Source: Streptomyces sp. NBC_01217
Lineage (GTDB): Bacteria; Actinomycetota; Actinomycetes; Streptomycetales; Streptomycetaceae
Length of the DNA: 64,000 nucleotides
Direction: 5' to 3'
Assembly: GCF_035994185.1 (NCBI RefSeq)
Contig: NZ_CP108538.1
Span: 5,619,501 to 5,683,500 of the forward strand
Shown here: positions 34,467-43,882 of the stretch, in pieces
How the letters are laid out: each line of letters opens with the position of its first letter
How positions within the stretch are numbered: position 1 is the first letter of the stretch
Notes under the pieces: model-generated
What the model was told of the DNA's origin: nothing
Database searches by the model: none
What the model saw: only the letters and a program-made list of their open reading frames with translations
Made by a program: the position numbers and the translations under genes

Positions 34467-35405
34467 GTGACAACCGTGCTGACTCCGCCCCCGGCGGTGA
34501 CCCCCGCCCCGCCCGCACCGGGCCCCGCCGCGACATCCGGGCCCCCCGCCGCCCGCCCCGGTCTCGCCCTGGCCGGAGCGGCGCTGTGCGTCCTCGCGGC
34601 CGTGCTTCTCGGCTTCGCCGCCGGCCTCACGGTCGTCGGACACCTCCAGCACGCCCGCGACCAGCAGACCGCCTACGACGAGCTGCGCAGGCAACTCGCC
34701 CTCGGCACCGCCCCGGTGGGCCAGCGCACCTTCGACAACAAACCCGTCTCCATGGGCGCGCCCGTCGCTCTCCTGCGTATCCCCGTCCTCGGTCTGCGCG
34801 AGGTCGTCGGCGAGGGCACCACGTCCGGCGCCTTGATGTCCGGGCCCGGCCACCGCCGCGACACCCCGCTGCCCGGACAGGCCGGCACCAGCGTGATCAT
34901 GGGGCGCCAATGGGCGTACGGCAGCCCGTTCAACGGCCTGTCCCGACTTCCCACCGGGGCGAGGATCGAGGTGAGGACCGGTCAGGGCAAGGCGGTGTAC
35001 GAGGTCCTTGGCGTCCGCCGCCCCGGCGACGAGGTCCCCGCACCCGCCGGGGCCCGGGGCAGGCTCACCCTGATCACCGCGTCCGGCAGCCCGTACACCC
35101 CCGCGGCGGTGCTGTACGTCGATGCGGAACTCACCACCCCCGTCCAGCCCAGCCCGCCCCGCCACGTCCGCCCCGGCTGGATAGGCCCGGCGGAGGAGGC
35201 CCTCGGCGGGGAGGGGCAGGGCAGCGGCACCTGGCTCACGGTCTTCCTCTGGTCGCAGGCCCTGCTCGCCGCCGCACTCCTCGCGGTCTGGCTGCACCGG
35301 GTGTGGGGGAGCTGGCAGACCTGGATCACCGCAGGCCCCGTCCTGGCCGCACTGGGCCTCTCGGTCGCCTCGGCGGCCACCCGCCTCCTCCCCAACCTGC
35401 TCTGA
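34467..35405 (+). CDS. Sortase-like membrane protein lacking catalytic residues (pseudosortase)
   Basis: A 312-residue protein. After a Pro-rich start comes one helix ([20 protein letters not shown]), then a sortase-fold domain at about 75-225 ([67 protein letters not shown]), then two or three more helices. In active class E/F enzymes the first strand pair reads GHR..YG.PF and the second LTLxTC. Here the His is Arg147 (GRQ), the Cys is Ala205 (ITASG), and the downstream Arg position is [12 protein letters not shown], with no Arg. GAGGAG lies 10 nt before GTG 34467. I infer a noncatalytic scaffold for the adjacent surface proteins. Confidence 0.83.
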   Translation: MTTVLTPPPAVTPAPPAPGPAATSGPPAARPGLALAGAALCVLAAVLLGFAAGLTVVGHLQHARDQQTAYDELRRQLALGTAPVGQRTFDNKPVSMGAPVALLRIPVLGLREVVGEGTTSGALMSGPGHRRDTPLPGQAGTSVIMGRQWAYGSPFNGLSRLPTGARIEVRTGQGKAVYEVLGVRRPGDEVPAPAGARGRLTLITASGSPYTPAAVLYVDAELTTPVQPSPPRHVRPGWIGPAEEALGGEGQGSGTWLTVFLWSQALLAAALLAVWLHRVWGSWQTWITAGPVLAALGLSVASAATRLLPNLL

Positions 35406-35428
35406 AAAACCAGGAGTTGACCGACACC

Positions 35429-36265
<837 letters not shown>

Positions 36266-36284
36266 CACCCGGGCGCGCGAGCGC

Positions 36285-37925
36285 TCAGATCCCGGCCGCC
36301 GCCGACAGGTCCCGCTTGATCCCGGCGAGCAGTTCCGCGCCCTTCGCGCGGGCCGCGGGCAGCTCGTTCGCCGAGGTGACCGGTACCACGACCTCCAAGT
36401 AGCACTTCAGCTTCGGTTCGGTGCCGCTCGGGCGGACGACGACCCGGGCGCCTTGCAGGTGGTAGCGCAGGCCGTCGGTGGGGGGCAGTCGGTCCGTGCC
36501 CTGCGACAGGTCCTCGGCGGAGGTGACGGGGAGGCCGGCGAGCGCGGTCGGCGGCCGTTCGCGCAGTCGTCGCATGGCGTCCGCGATGACCGACAGGTCC
36601 TCCACCCGGACCGACAGCTGGTCGGTGGCGTGCAGTCCGTGGTCGACCGCGAGGTCGTCGAGGAGGTCGAGGAGGGTACGCCCCTGCTCCTTGAGCACGG
36701 AGGCGAGTTCGGCGACGAGCAGCGCGGCTGTGATGCCGTCCTTGTCGCGTACGCCCTCCGGGTCGACGCAGTAGCCGAGCGCCTCCTCGTATCCGTACCG
36801 CAGGCCGTCCACGCGGGCGATCCACTTGAAGCCGGTGAGCGTCTCCTCGTAGCCGAGGCCCGCCTTACCGGCGATCCGGCCGAGCAGCGAGGACGACACG
36901 ATCGACTCGGCGAGGACGCCGCTCACGCCGCGGTTCACCAGATGGGCGGCGAGCAGCGCTCCGACCTCGTCGCCGCGCAGCATCCGCCAGCCGCCGTCGG
37001 CGGCGGGGTCAGGGACGGCGACGGCGCAGCGGTCGGCGTCCGGGTCGTTGGCGATGACGAGGTCGGGGCCGGTACGGCGTGCGGTGGCGAAGGCGAGATC
37101 CATCGCGCCGGGCTCTTCGGGGTTCGGGAAGGCGACGGTGGGGAACGCCGGGTCGGGCTCCGCCTGCTCGGCGACGAGAACGGGCGCCGGGAATCCGGCC
37201 CGGGCGAAGGCGGCGGTCAGCACCGAGGTGCCGACGCCGTGCATCGCGGTGTACACGACCCGGGCGGTACGCGGCGATCCGGCGGCGAGCACCGTGTCCG
37301 TACGGGCCAGGTAGGCCGCCAGGACCTCGTCGCCGAGGGTCTCCCAGCCGTTGTCGGGGCGCGGTACGCCGTCGAGCGGGCCGACCGCGGCGATCGCCGC
37401 GGCGATCTCGCCGTCCACCGGGGGGACGATCTGCGAGCCGTCGCCGAGGTAGACCTTGTAGCCGTTGTCGCGCGGCGGATTGTGGCTGGCGGTCACCTCG
37501 ACGCCCGCGACGGCGCCCAGGTGCCGGACGGCGTACGCCAGCACGGGGGTGGGCAGCGGGCGGGGGAGCACCGCCGCGCGCAGGCCCGCTCCGGTCATCA
37601 CGGCCGCGGTGTCGCGGGCGAAGTCGGCGGACTTGTAGCGGGCGTCGTAACCGATGACGACGAGCCCGCCGGTCTCCCCCTTCGCCTTGAGGTAGGCGGC
37701 CAGTCCGGCCGCGGCGCGGATGACGACCGCGCGGTTCATCCGCATCGGCCCGGCCCCCAGCTCACCGCGGAGCCCGGCCGTGCCGAACTGCAGCGTGCCG
37801 GCGAACCGCGCGGCGAGCTCGTCGAGGTCCTCGGCGTCGATCAGCGCGGCGAGCTCGTCGCGCGTCTCGGGGTCGGGGTCCTCCGCGAGCCACGTCCTGG
37901 CCTGCGCGATGAGGTCCTGCTGCAC
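36285..37925 (-). CDS. Phosphohexomutase/phosphopentomutase (PGM2-like)
   Basis: A 546-residue alpha-D-phosphohexomutase-superfamily enzyme with four domains: LQFGTAGLRGELGAGPMRMN, the phosphoserine loop EVTASHNPPRDNGYK (Ser147), the metal loop NDPDADRCAVAVPD, the sugar loop in EEALGYCVDPE, and the phosphate-binding VVRPSGTEPKLKCYLE. It is commonly annotated phosphomannomutase. Its place just downstream of deoD on the same strand, near deoC and add regulated by the same operator, suggests phosphopentomutase activity linking ribose-1-phosphate to ribose-5-phosphate. That activity is inferred. Confidence 0.9.
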   Translation of the reverse strand: MQQDLIAQARTWLAEDPDPETRDELAALIDAEDLDELAARFAGTLQFGTAGLRGELGAGPMRMNRAVVIRAAAGLAAYLKAKGETGGLVVIGYDARYKSADFARDTAAVMTGAGLRAAVLPRPLPTPVLAYAVRHLGAVAGVEVTASHNPPRDNGYKVYLGDGSQIVPPVDGEIAAAIAAVGPLDGVPRPDNGWETLGDEVLAAYLARTDTVLAAGSPRTARVVYTAMHGVGTSVLTAAFARAGFPAPVLVAEQAEPDPAFPTVAFPNPEEPGAMDLAFATARRTGPDLVIANDPDADRCAVAVPDPAADGGWRMLRGDEVGALLAAHLVNRGVSGVLAESIVSSSLLGRIAGKAGLGYEETLTGFKWIARVDGLRYGYEEALGYCVDPEGVRDKDGITAALLVAELASVLKEQGRTLLDLLDDLAVDHGLHATDQLSVRVEDLSVIADAMRRLRERPPTALAGLPVTSAEDLSQGTDRLPPTDGLRYHLQGARVVVRPSGTEPKLKCYLEVVVPVTSANELPAARAKGAELLAGIKRDLSAAAGI

Positions 37926-37966
37926 GGTGTCCGCCTTTCTGCGGTGAAGTGGGTTACGGCGTCGCT

Positions 37967-38002
37967 GCCCCGGCCCCCCGCTCCTCGATCGCCGGAGGGG
38001 CT
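37967..38002. repeat. Streptomyces-type dispersed intergenic GC repeat
   Basis: CCCCGGCCCCCCGCTCCTCG...CGCCGGAGGGGC resembles the second intergenic stretch at 47907-47952 and the short terminator-like repeats I know from many Streptomyces intergenic regions. It lies between the deoD stop and the mutase start. Confidence 0.4.
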
Positions 38003-38037
38003 TGATTCTGCCGGGTGCGGCGTGGATTTCGTCCGGC

Positions 38038-38862
38038 TCAGATCCGTTCGAGCACCCGCGCCAGCAGCGTGCCCATCCGGGTGGCGGAGTCCCGCCCCGC
38101 CTGCAGCACCTCTTCGTGGTTGAGCGGCTCCCCGCTCAGCCCCGCCGCCAGGTTCGTGACCAGTGAGATGCCCAGCACCTCGGCCCCCGCCTCCCGTGCG
38201 GCGATCGCCTCCAGCACGGTGGACATGCCGACCAGGTCGCCACCCATGACACGGACCATGTTGATCTCGGCCGGGGTCTCGTAGTGCGGACCGGGGAACT
38301 GCACGTACACGCCCTCTTCGAGGGTCTCGTCGACCTCCTTGCACAGCGCGCGCAGCCGCGGCGAGTACAGGTCGGTCAGGTCGACGAAGTTGGCGCCGAC
38401 GATCGGGGAGGCCGCGGTCAGGTTGATGTGGTCGCTGATCAGGACCGGCTGCCCGGGGCGCATGCCCTCGCGCAGACCGCCGCAGCCGTTCGTCAGGATG
38501 ACGGTCTTGCAGCCCGCGGCGACGGCGGTACGGACCCCGTGCGCGACGGCGGCGACTCCGCGGCCCTCGTAGAAGTGCGTGCGGCCGAGGAAGACCAGGG
38601 CGCGCTTCTCGCCGATCCGGTACGAGCGGATCGTGCCGCCGTGCCCCTGCACGGCGGGCGCCGGGAAACCGGGCAGGTCGGTCACCGGGAACTCGGCCTC
38701 CGGAGCGCCGAGCGCGTCGCCCGCGGGAGCCCAGCCGGAACCCATCACGAGCGCGACGTCGTGGGTCTCGGTGCCCGTCAGCTCGCGCAGGCGGGCTGCG
38801 GCGTCGGCGGCGGCGGCGTGCGGGTCGCCCTGGATGTTGTCCGGAATAACAGATGCGTTCAC
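38038..38862 (-). CDS. deoD: Purine nucleoside phosphorylase (trimeric PNP type)
   Basis: A 274-residue enzyme splitting inosine/guanosine with phosphate. Motifs of the trimeric PNP family: [11 protein letters not shown] (phosphate loop), [62 protein letters not shown]-type [20 protein letters not shown] and [15 protein letters not shown] 38862 is selected. On the minus strand TACCCT lies 7 nt before it, so the mRNA may be leaderless. The CTACGCGCGTAG operator is 25 bp upstream. It probably shares a transcript with the mutase gene. Confidence 0.93.
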   Translation of the reverse strand: MNASVIPDNIQGDPHAAAADAAARLRELTGTETHDVALVMGSGWAPAGDALGAPEAEFPVTDLPGFPAPAVQGHGGTIRSYRIGEKRALVFLGRTHFYEGRGVAAVAHGVRTAVAAGCKTVILTNGCGGLREGMRPGQPVLISDHINLTAASPIVGANFVDLTDLYSPRLRALCKEVDETLEEGVYVQFPGPHYETPAEINMVRVMGGDLVGMSTVLEAIAAREAGAEVLGISLVTNLAAGLSGEPLNHEEVLQAGRDSATRMGTLLARVLERI

Positions 38863-38887
38863 GCGGATGAGGGTAGCCGGTGATTCC

Positions 38888-38899
38888 CTACGCGCGTAG
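38888..38899 (-). promoter_or_regulatory. Nucleoside operator CTACGCGCGTAG upstream of deoD
   Basis: A third exact copy of the 12-bp palindrome, just upstream of the proposed -10 TACCCT of deoD, over the expected -35 region. Copies 1 and 2 precede add (6637) and deoC (17955). Confidence 0.65.
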
Positions 38900-38964
38900 A
38901 TGCCCATGTGCGGAGTCTGCACACGCTTACTCGTACGTTCACACAAAAGTGCAGGTCCGACGGG

Positions 38965-39402
38965 TCAGCAGGGGCGCTTGCGCAGTTCCATCACATAGTC
39001 GTGCGGTGCGCCCGAGGACTCCGCCGCGTCCGCGATCTCGCCCAGATAGCGGGCGGACGGCAGCCCGCCCTCGTATCCGTTCAGCACATACATCCAGGCC
39101 GGCTCCTCGCCGTCCAGGGTGTGCACACGCACCCGCATCCGCCGGTAGATGTCGAGGCCGACACCCTCCCAGCGGTCCATGGAGTCCTCGTCCATCGGCG
39201 CCAGGTCGTACAGCGCCACGAAGACCTGCGAACGGGGCGCCTCCACCACCGTGGCGAGCGCGCCTTCCCAGCCCATCTGCTCCCCGCCGAAGGTCAGCCG
39301 CCAGCCGTTGAGCCAGCCGGTGCCGCGCAGCGGGGAATGCGGAGCGCGGCGGGTCATCAGCCGCGCGTCGAGGTTGCCGGCGTACGCGGCGTAGAGCGAC
39401 AT
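38965..39402 (-). CDS. Gamma-glutamylcyclotransferase-fold (GGCT-like) protein
   Basis: A 145-residue AIG2/GGCT-fold protein: the substrate loop YAAYAGNLD (usual Y-x-x-Y-G-S/A-N), PLRGTGWLNGWRLTFGGEQM, FVALYDLAPMDEDSMDRWEG, VRVHTLDGEEPAWMYVLNGY and GLPSARYLGEIADAAESSG. The MxxLDxxEG-type segment carries the Asp/Glu normally used in catalysis. The true substrate is unknown. ATG 39402 is the only sensible start. It ends about 65 bp upstream of the deoD operator. Confidence 0.85.
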   Translation of the reverse strand: MSLYAAYAGNLDARLMTRRAPHSPLRGTGWLNGWRLTFGGEQMGWEGALATVVEAPRSQVFVALYDLAPMDEDSMDRWEGVGLDIYRRMRVRVHTLDGEEPAWMYVLNGYEGGLPSARYLGEIADAAESSGAPHDYVMELRKRPC

Positions 39403-39661
39403 GGGGTCGAGGGTACGGGAGGTGATGGGCGGAACGTCGATTCCTGTGAGGAAGACCCCGTACGGGGGTCCGTACGGGCTTCCGCTTCCCGTCTGGGACC
39501 CCGCCGCGCACGCCCCGGCGCACGTATGGAGGGCCCCGGGGCGAAGCACCTTGGCGCGTGCGGGACAATGAAGTACGTACTGCATTCCCCGGGGTGAGCC
39601 CCCGGACCCCCGGCCGGGGCAGCAGACGGCCGCGGGATGACACACGCGAGGCGGACTTTTC

Positions 39662-41101
39662 GTGACCCGGATCGTGATCATCGGCGGCGGACCCGGCGGG
39701 TACGAGGCGGCACTGGTGGGCGCCCAGCTCGGCGCGGAGGTGACCGTCGTCGACTGCGACGGCCTCGGCGGCGCGTCCGTGCTCACCGACTGCGTGCCCT
39801 CGAAGACCCTGATCGCGACGGCAGAGGTGATGACCACCTTCGACTCCTCGTACGAGGAGCTGGGCATCATCGTCGCCGACGACACGCCGCACATCGAGCA
39901 GGCGGCCCGGGTGGTCGGCGTCGACCTCGGCAAGGTCAACCGGCGTGTGAAGCGCCTGGCGCTCGCCCAGTCCCACGACATCACCGCCTCCGTCACCCGT
40001 GCGGGTGCACGCGTGATGCGCGGCCGCGGCCGTCTGGAGGGCCTCCAGGCCGCCGACGGCTCCCGCACGGTCGTGGTGACCGCCGCCGACGGTACGCAGG
40101 AGCGGCTCACCGCCGACGCCGTCCTGATCGCCACCGGCGGCCACCCGCGTGAGATTCCGGATGCGCTCCCCGACGGCGAGCGCATCCTCAACTGGACCCA
40201 GGTCTACGACCTCGACGAGCTCCCCGAAGAGCTCATCGTGGTCGGCTCCGGTGTGACGGGTGCCGAGTTCGCGGGCGCCTACCAGGCGCTCGGCTCGCGC
40301 GTCACCCTCGTCTCGTCCCGCGACCGGGTGCTGCCGGGCGAGGACCCGGACGCGGCCGCCGTGCTGGAGGACGTCTTCCGCCGCCGCGGCATGAACGTCA
40401 TGGCCCGCTCCCGCGCCCAGGCGGCGAAGCGCGTCGGCGACCGGGTCGAGGTCACCCTCGCCGACGGCCGGGTCATCTCCGGCTCGCACTGCCTGATGGC
40501 GGTCGGCGCGATCCCGAACAGCGCGGGCATGGGCCTGGAGGAGGCCGGGGTCAAGCTCAAGGAGTCCGGCCACATCTGGACCGACAAGGTCTCCCGCACC
40601 AGCGCCCCCGGCGTGTACGCGGCCGGTGACGTCACCGGGATCTTCGCCCTCGCCTCGGTCGCCGCCATGCAGGGCCGTATCGCGATGTACCACTTCCTCG
40701 GCGACGCGGTGGCCCCGCTGAACCTGAAGACGGTCTCCTCGAACGTCTTCACCGACCCCGAGATCGCCACCGTCGGCTACACCCAGGCCGACGTCGACGC
40801 CGGCAAGATCGACGCCCGTGTGGTCAAGCTGCCGCTGCTGCGCAACCCGCGCGCCAAGATGCAGGGCATCCGCGACGGCTTCGTCAAGATATTCGCCCGG
40901 CCCGGCACCGGCATCGTGGTCGGCGGCTGCGTCGTCGCACCGCGGGCGAGCGAGCTGATCCACCCCATCTCGATCGCGGTCGACAACAATCTGACGGTCG
41001 AACAGATCGCAAACGCCTTCACCGTGTATCCGTCCTTGTCGGGATCGATCGCGGAAGTGGCCCGCCAGCTGCACGCCCGCAAGCGCACGGGCGAGGCGTA
41101 A
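39662..41101 (+). CDS. lpdA: NAD(P)H-quinone reductase-like flavoprotein (LpdA type)
   Basis: A 479-residue member of the disulfide-reductase superfamily with FAD motif IVIIGGGPGGYEAALVGAQL, NAD motif LIVVGSGVTGAEFAGAYQAL, the second FAD motif GVYAAGDVTGIFALASVA and a dimerisation domain. The redox pair is incomplete: GGASVLTDCVPSK has Cys44 but Ser39 instead of the first Cys. The C-terminal HPxxxE His-Glu is read ELIHPISIAV. This is the pattern of M. tuberculosis LpdA (Rv3303c), which reduces quinones rather than lipoamide. GTG 39662 start. Confidence 0.9.
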   Translation: MTRIVIIGGGPGGYEAALVGAQLGAEVTVVDCDGLGGASVLTDCVPSKTLIATAEVMTTFDSSYEELGIIVADDTPHIEQAARVVGVDLGKVNRRVKRLALAQSHDITASVTRAGARVMRGRGRLEGLQAADGSRTVVVTAADGTQERLTADAVLIATGGHPREIPDALPDGERILNWTQVYDLDELPEELIVVGSGVTGAEFAGAYQALGSRVTLVSSRDRVLPGEDPDAAAVLEDVFRRRGMNVMARSRAQAAKRVGDRVEVTLADGRVISGSHCLMAVGAIPNSAGMGLEEAGVKLKESGHIWTDKVSRTSAPGVYAAGDVTGIFALASVAAMQGRIAMYHFLGDAVAPLNLKTVSSNVFTDPEIATVGYTQADVDAGKIDARVVKLPLLRNPRAKMQGIRDGFVKIFARPGTGIVVGGCVVAPRASELIHPISIAVDNNLTVEQIANAFTVYPSLSGSIAEVARQLHARKRTGEA

Positions 41102-41189
41102 GCGCCTGCGGGAACCCGGTGATCCCGGGCAACTCCCGGCAACTCGGGCGGCCCGGAGAGCGTCTGACGATCAGTACGGAACAACAACA

Positions 41190-41215
41190 GGGCCGCCTAT
41201 ACCACTTGGCGGCCC
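41190..41215 (+). terminator. Hairpin terminator after the flavoprotein gene
   Basis: GGGCCGCC and GGCGGCCC pair around a 10-nt loop and are followed by CTTGT. It lies about 90 bp after the lpdA stop. Confidence 0.6.
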
Positions 41216-41251
41216 CTTGTATGTACAACTTCCGTTATTCGGCGCAAACTG

Positions 41252-41287
41252 CTGAAAACACTCGTGCGCCGCGTTACTGTCAGTTTC
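41252..41287 (+). promoter_or_regulatory. Promoter of the DeoR-family gene, leaderless
   Basis: CTGAAA (41252-41257), a 17-bp spacer and TACTGT (41275-41280) lie 7 nt before GTG 41288. No Shine-Dalgarno sequence. Confidence 0.5.
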
Positions 41288-42268
41288 GTGTTCGCTGCAG
41301 AACGTCGTCAGTTGATCCTCGAAATGGTGCGCGCCAACGGGGCGGTATCGCTCCGTGAGCTCGCCCGCGTCGTCCAGACCTCCGAAGTGACCGTACGGCG
41401 GGACGTGCGGGCACTGGAGGCAGAAGGACTCCTCGACCGCCGGCACGGCGGTGCGGTCTTGCCGGGCGGTCTTACGCGGGAGTCCGGCTTTCCGCAGAAA
41501 TCCCATCTCGCCACCGCCGAGAAGACGGCCATCGCCGACCTGGCCGCCGGTCTCGTCGAAGAGGGCGAGGCCATCGTCGTCGGTGCCGGTACGACCACGC
41601 AGGAGCTGGCCCGCCGGCTCGCGCGGGTCCCCGGCCTGACCGTCGTCACCAACTCACTGCTGGTCGCCCAGGCGTTGGCCCATGCCAACCGGGTGGAAGT
41701 GGTGATGACCGGCGGCACCTTGCGCGGCTCCAACTACGCCCTGGTGGGCAGCGGTGCCGAGCAGTCCCTCCAGGGGCTGCGGGTCTCTCGCGCGTTCCTC
41801 TCCGGGAGCGGCCTCACCGCGGAGCGCGGCCTCTCCACGTCCAACATGCTCTCCGCGAGCGTGGACCGGGCCCTGGTTCAGGCGGCGGCGGAGGTGGTGG
41901 TCCTGGCGGACCACACCAAGCTCGGCTCCGACACCATGTTCCAGACGGTGCCGACGGACCTCATCACCCGCCTCGTGACGGACGAACCGCCCGGCCACGA
42001 CGACCGTGCCGCCACGGAGCTGCAGGCCCTGGCCGACCAGGGGGTGCAGATCGCGGTGGCGGGTGCCGGGAGCGGCCCGGCCCCGGCCGAACCCCTCCCA
42101 CCGGGGCGCCAGCCCCGCCGCGACATGCCCCTGCCCGGCCAGCGCCGCACGCGCGGGGGTGGTCCCGGGGGACCGGGCCCGCAGCAACTGCGGAGCGCCG
42201 CGGCGCTGGCGGAACAGGGGCAGGGCCAGGGGGACCGGGCGAGGGTGGCGGATCTGCGGCGCCGGTAG
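41288..42268 (+). CDS. DeoR-family transcriptional regulator
   Basis: A 326-residue regulator. The DeoR HTH is at 1-58 (AAERRQLILEMVRANGAVSL, RELARVVQTSEVTVRRDVRA). The sugar-phosphate-binding DeoRC domain is at about 75-235 (AAGLVEEGEAIVVGAGTTTQ, LTVVTNSLLVAQALA, VVMTGGTLRGSNYALVGSGA, VVLADHTKLGSDT). A Pro/Gly/Arg-rich tail of about 80 residues is unusual for the family. GTG 41288 is 7 nt after a -10 hexamer. It is a candidate, by location only, for the regulator of the nucleoside operators. No CTACGCGCGTAG copy lies at its own promoter. Confidence 0.9.
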   Translation: MFAAERRQLILEMVRANGAVSLRELARVVQTSEVTVRRDVRALEAEGLLDRRHGGAVLPGGLTRESGFPQKSHLATAEKTAIADLAAGLVEEGEAIVVGAGTTTQELARRLARVPGLTVVTNSLLVAQALAHANRVEVVMTGGTLRGSNYALVGSGAEQSLQGLRVSRAFLSGSGLTAERGLSTSNMLSASVDRALVQAAAEVVVLADHTKLGSDTMFQTVPTDLITRLVTDEPPGHDDRAATELQALADQGVQIAVAGAGSGPAPAEPLPPGRQPRRDMPLPGQRRTRGGGPGGPGPQQLRSAAALAEQGQGQGDRARVADLRRR

Positions 42269-42322
42269 GGGCTGACCCGCGCGCGGGACGAGCGCCGTCC
42301 CGGTCCTTCTACGATGGCGCGT

Positions 42323-42925
42323 ATGACTGATCAGCGCCGTCTCGTACTCGCCTCCGCCTCCCCCGCCCGTCTCACTCTGCTGCGGCAGGCAGGATTCGCC
42401 CCCGAGGTGGTCGTCAGCGGGGTGGACGAGGACGCACTGAGCGCCCCGACACCGGCCGAGCTGGCGCTCGTCCTCGCCGAGGCCAAGGCCGCCGCGGTGG
42501 CCGCTCGGCCGGAGGCGGCGGGCGCTCTGGTCATAGGGTGCGACTCGGTGCTCGAACTCGACGGCGAGGCGTTCGGCAAGCCGGCCGACAGCGAGGAGGC
42601 CATCGCCCGCTGGAAGTCCATGCGCGGCCGGGCCGGTGTGCTGCGGACCGGCCACAGCGTGGTCGACACCGCGAGCGGACGTAACGCCTCGGCGACCGCC
42701 TCCACGACCGTCCGCTTCGGCGAACCGACGGACGCCGAGATCGCCGCCTACGTGGCCACGGGCGAGCCGCTCCACGTGGCGGGCGCCTTCACGCTGGACG
42801 GCCGCTCGGCGCCGTTCATCGACTCCATCGAGGGCGACCACGGCAATGTCATCGGCCTCTCGCTGCCGCTGCTGCGCCGGCTGCTGGGCGAGCTGGGGAT
42901 CTCCGTGACCGAACTGTGGGTCTGA
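42323..42925 (+). CDS. maf: Maf-like nucleoside triphosphate pyrophosphatase
   Basis: A 200-residue house-cleaning enzyme hydrolysing noncanonical (d)NTPs. Motifs: [94 protein letters not shown]. The acid and Lys/Arg residues of the active site are kept. ATG 42323 lies 7 nt after TACGAT (42310-42315), so the mRNA may be leaderless; an ATG 9 nt upstream overlaps that hexamer. It is convergent with the membrane protein gene. Confidence 0.93.
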   Translation: MTDQRRLVLASASPARLTLLRQAGFAPEVVVSGVDEDALSAPTPAELALVLAEAKAAAVAARPEAAGALVIGCDSVLELDGEAFGKPADSEEAIARWKSMRGRAGVLRTGHSVVDTASGRNASATASTTVRFGEPTDAEIAAYVATGEPLHVAGAFTLDGRSAPFIDSIEGDHGNVIGLSLPLLRRLLGELGISVTELWV

Positions 42926-43015
42926 GCCGGAGTCGCGTGAGCCGGATCTGTCTGAGCCGGAGCTGCGCGCGAGCCGGGTCTGCGCCCGAGCCGGGCCGTA
43001 CGCGTCCGGCTCAGA
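42921..43015. repeat. Tandem GAGCCGG repeat with inverted copy between convergent genes
   Basis: Five GAGCCGG units (starts 42924, 42939, 42954, 42971, 42988; period about 15-17) are followed by an inverted CCGGCTC at 43006-43012. TCTGAGCCGGA (copies 1 and 3) is fully complementary to the 11-mer at 43005-43015. The arms overlap the stop codons of both maf and the convergent gene, so it may act as a terminator. Confidence 0.6.
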
Positions 43016-43472
43016 CCGTCGCCGGAGCGCTCGGCCCGGCGTCGTCCACAGGCTGCTCGGCTTCGGCCTCGGGCTCGGGGCCGTACGCCACCAGCGCCAG
43101 CACGATCAGCCCGAGCACCACCATCAGGAACGCGAACGCGGCCCAGCCGACCAGCCCCACCGTCAGCGCACCCAGCACCCCGTGCACCACCGCGCAGAGT
43201 ATGAGGACGATGCGGGCGATACGGCCCGGGGCCCGGTCGCGTATGCCGGTCAGCAGCAGGGCCAGCCCGCACAGCAGCAGATACAGGCCGAAGACACCGC
43301 CCATCACCCAGGTGCCGTTGGACATCGCGGCGGAGTCCAGCCCGGCCAGTGACATCTCCTGGTTCTTGACGACCGTCGCGAGGATGCCGTTGATGACCAC
43401 GATCCCCACGGCCTCCACGAACAGCACGATCGCGGCCACGATCGCCACCGGTCTGCGCACCACGGTGCTCAC
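43011..43472 (-). CDS. Four-helix membrane protein
   Basis: A 153-residue protein with four membrane helices: VAIVAAIVLFVEAVGIVVIN, GVFGLYLLLCGLALLLTGI, IARIVLILCAVVHGVLGALT and WAAFAFLMVVLGLIVLALVA. The C-terminus is an acidic, Pro-rich cytoplasmic tail (EPEAEAEQPVDDAG). I do not recognise a family. It is convergent with maf and divergent from accA2 across a 410-bp gap. Function unknown. Confidence 0.7.
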   Translation of the reverse strand: MSTVVRRPVAIVAAIVLFVEAVGIVVINGILATVVKNQEMSLAGLDSAAMSNGTWVMGGVFGLYLLLCGLALLLTGIRDRAPGRIARIVLILCAVVHGVLGALTVGLVGWAAFAFLMVVLGLIVLALVAYGPEPEAEAEQPVDDAGPSAPATV

Positions 43473-43882
43473 CCCCTGTTACCTGCAGTACGTGCGATAG
43501 CGCGGACCCTACTAATCGGTAACGCTCCGGACAAGGGTCCTGACGGTCTTCGCCCCCGCCCCGCGCCTGAGGCGCATACCCGTGCGCTTTCCGCGCGCCC
43601 CCTTGTCGCGGCTCTCGTGCGTCGGGCAAAGAATCGTTCGCCCGTTAGTGGGGACTCGACAAAGAAACACCGGGCGTGGCTGCCTGCACGAACAGAGACC
43701 TGGACCACACCTCGTGGCTACTGTGCGGTTATGGATCCCGGCGTACCGTGGTGCCACAAGGGATTTCGCGACTTGAGCAAGCCTCGAATCACACTCCGTG
43801 TGGGCAAGCTCACCATTGGGGACGGGTCGTAGGGCCGTGTCGGTAGTCCCTAAACTCAGCTTGTTTCAAGGAGGGAGCCATC
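43473..43882. other. Long intergenic region upstream of accA2
   Basis: No gene is supported. It contains the promoters of the divergent genes. TAAACT at 43850-43855 is a good -10 for accA2, followed by a leader with AAGGAGGGAG before GTG 43883. The 43610-43800 part has a lower G+C than its surroundings (for example AAAGAATCG, CAAAGAAACACC) and short open frames without codon bias. It could hold a regulatory RNA, but I see no convincing structure. Confidence 0.35.

Noticed and set aside
38939..41074. 711-codon open frame opposite the flavoprotein gene
   Set aside because: The plus-strand product has full FAD/NAD motifs; the antisense product is low-complexity (HLGARV, GDGGEG runs).
42921..43015. 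Possible CRISPR array
   Set aside because: Units are only 7 bp with 8-10-bp gaps, far shorter than CRISPR repeats and spacers, and there are no cas genes.
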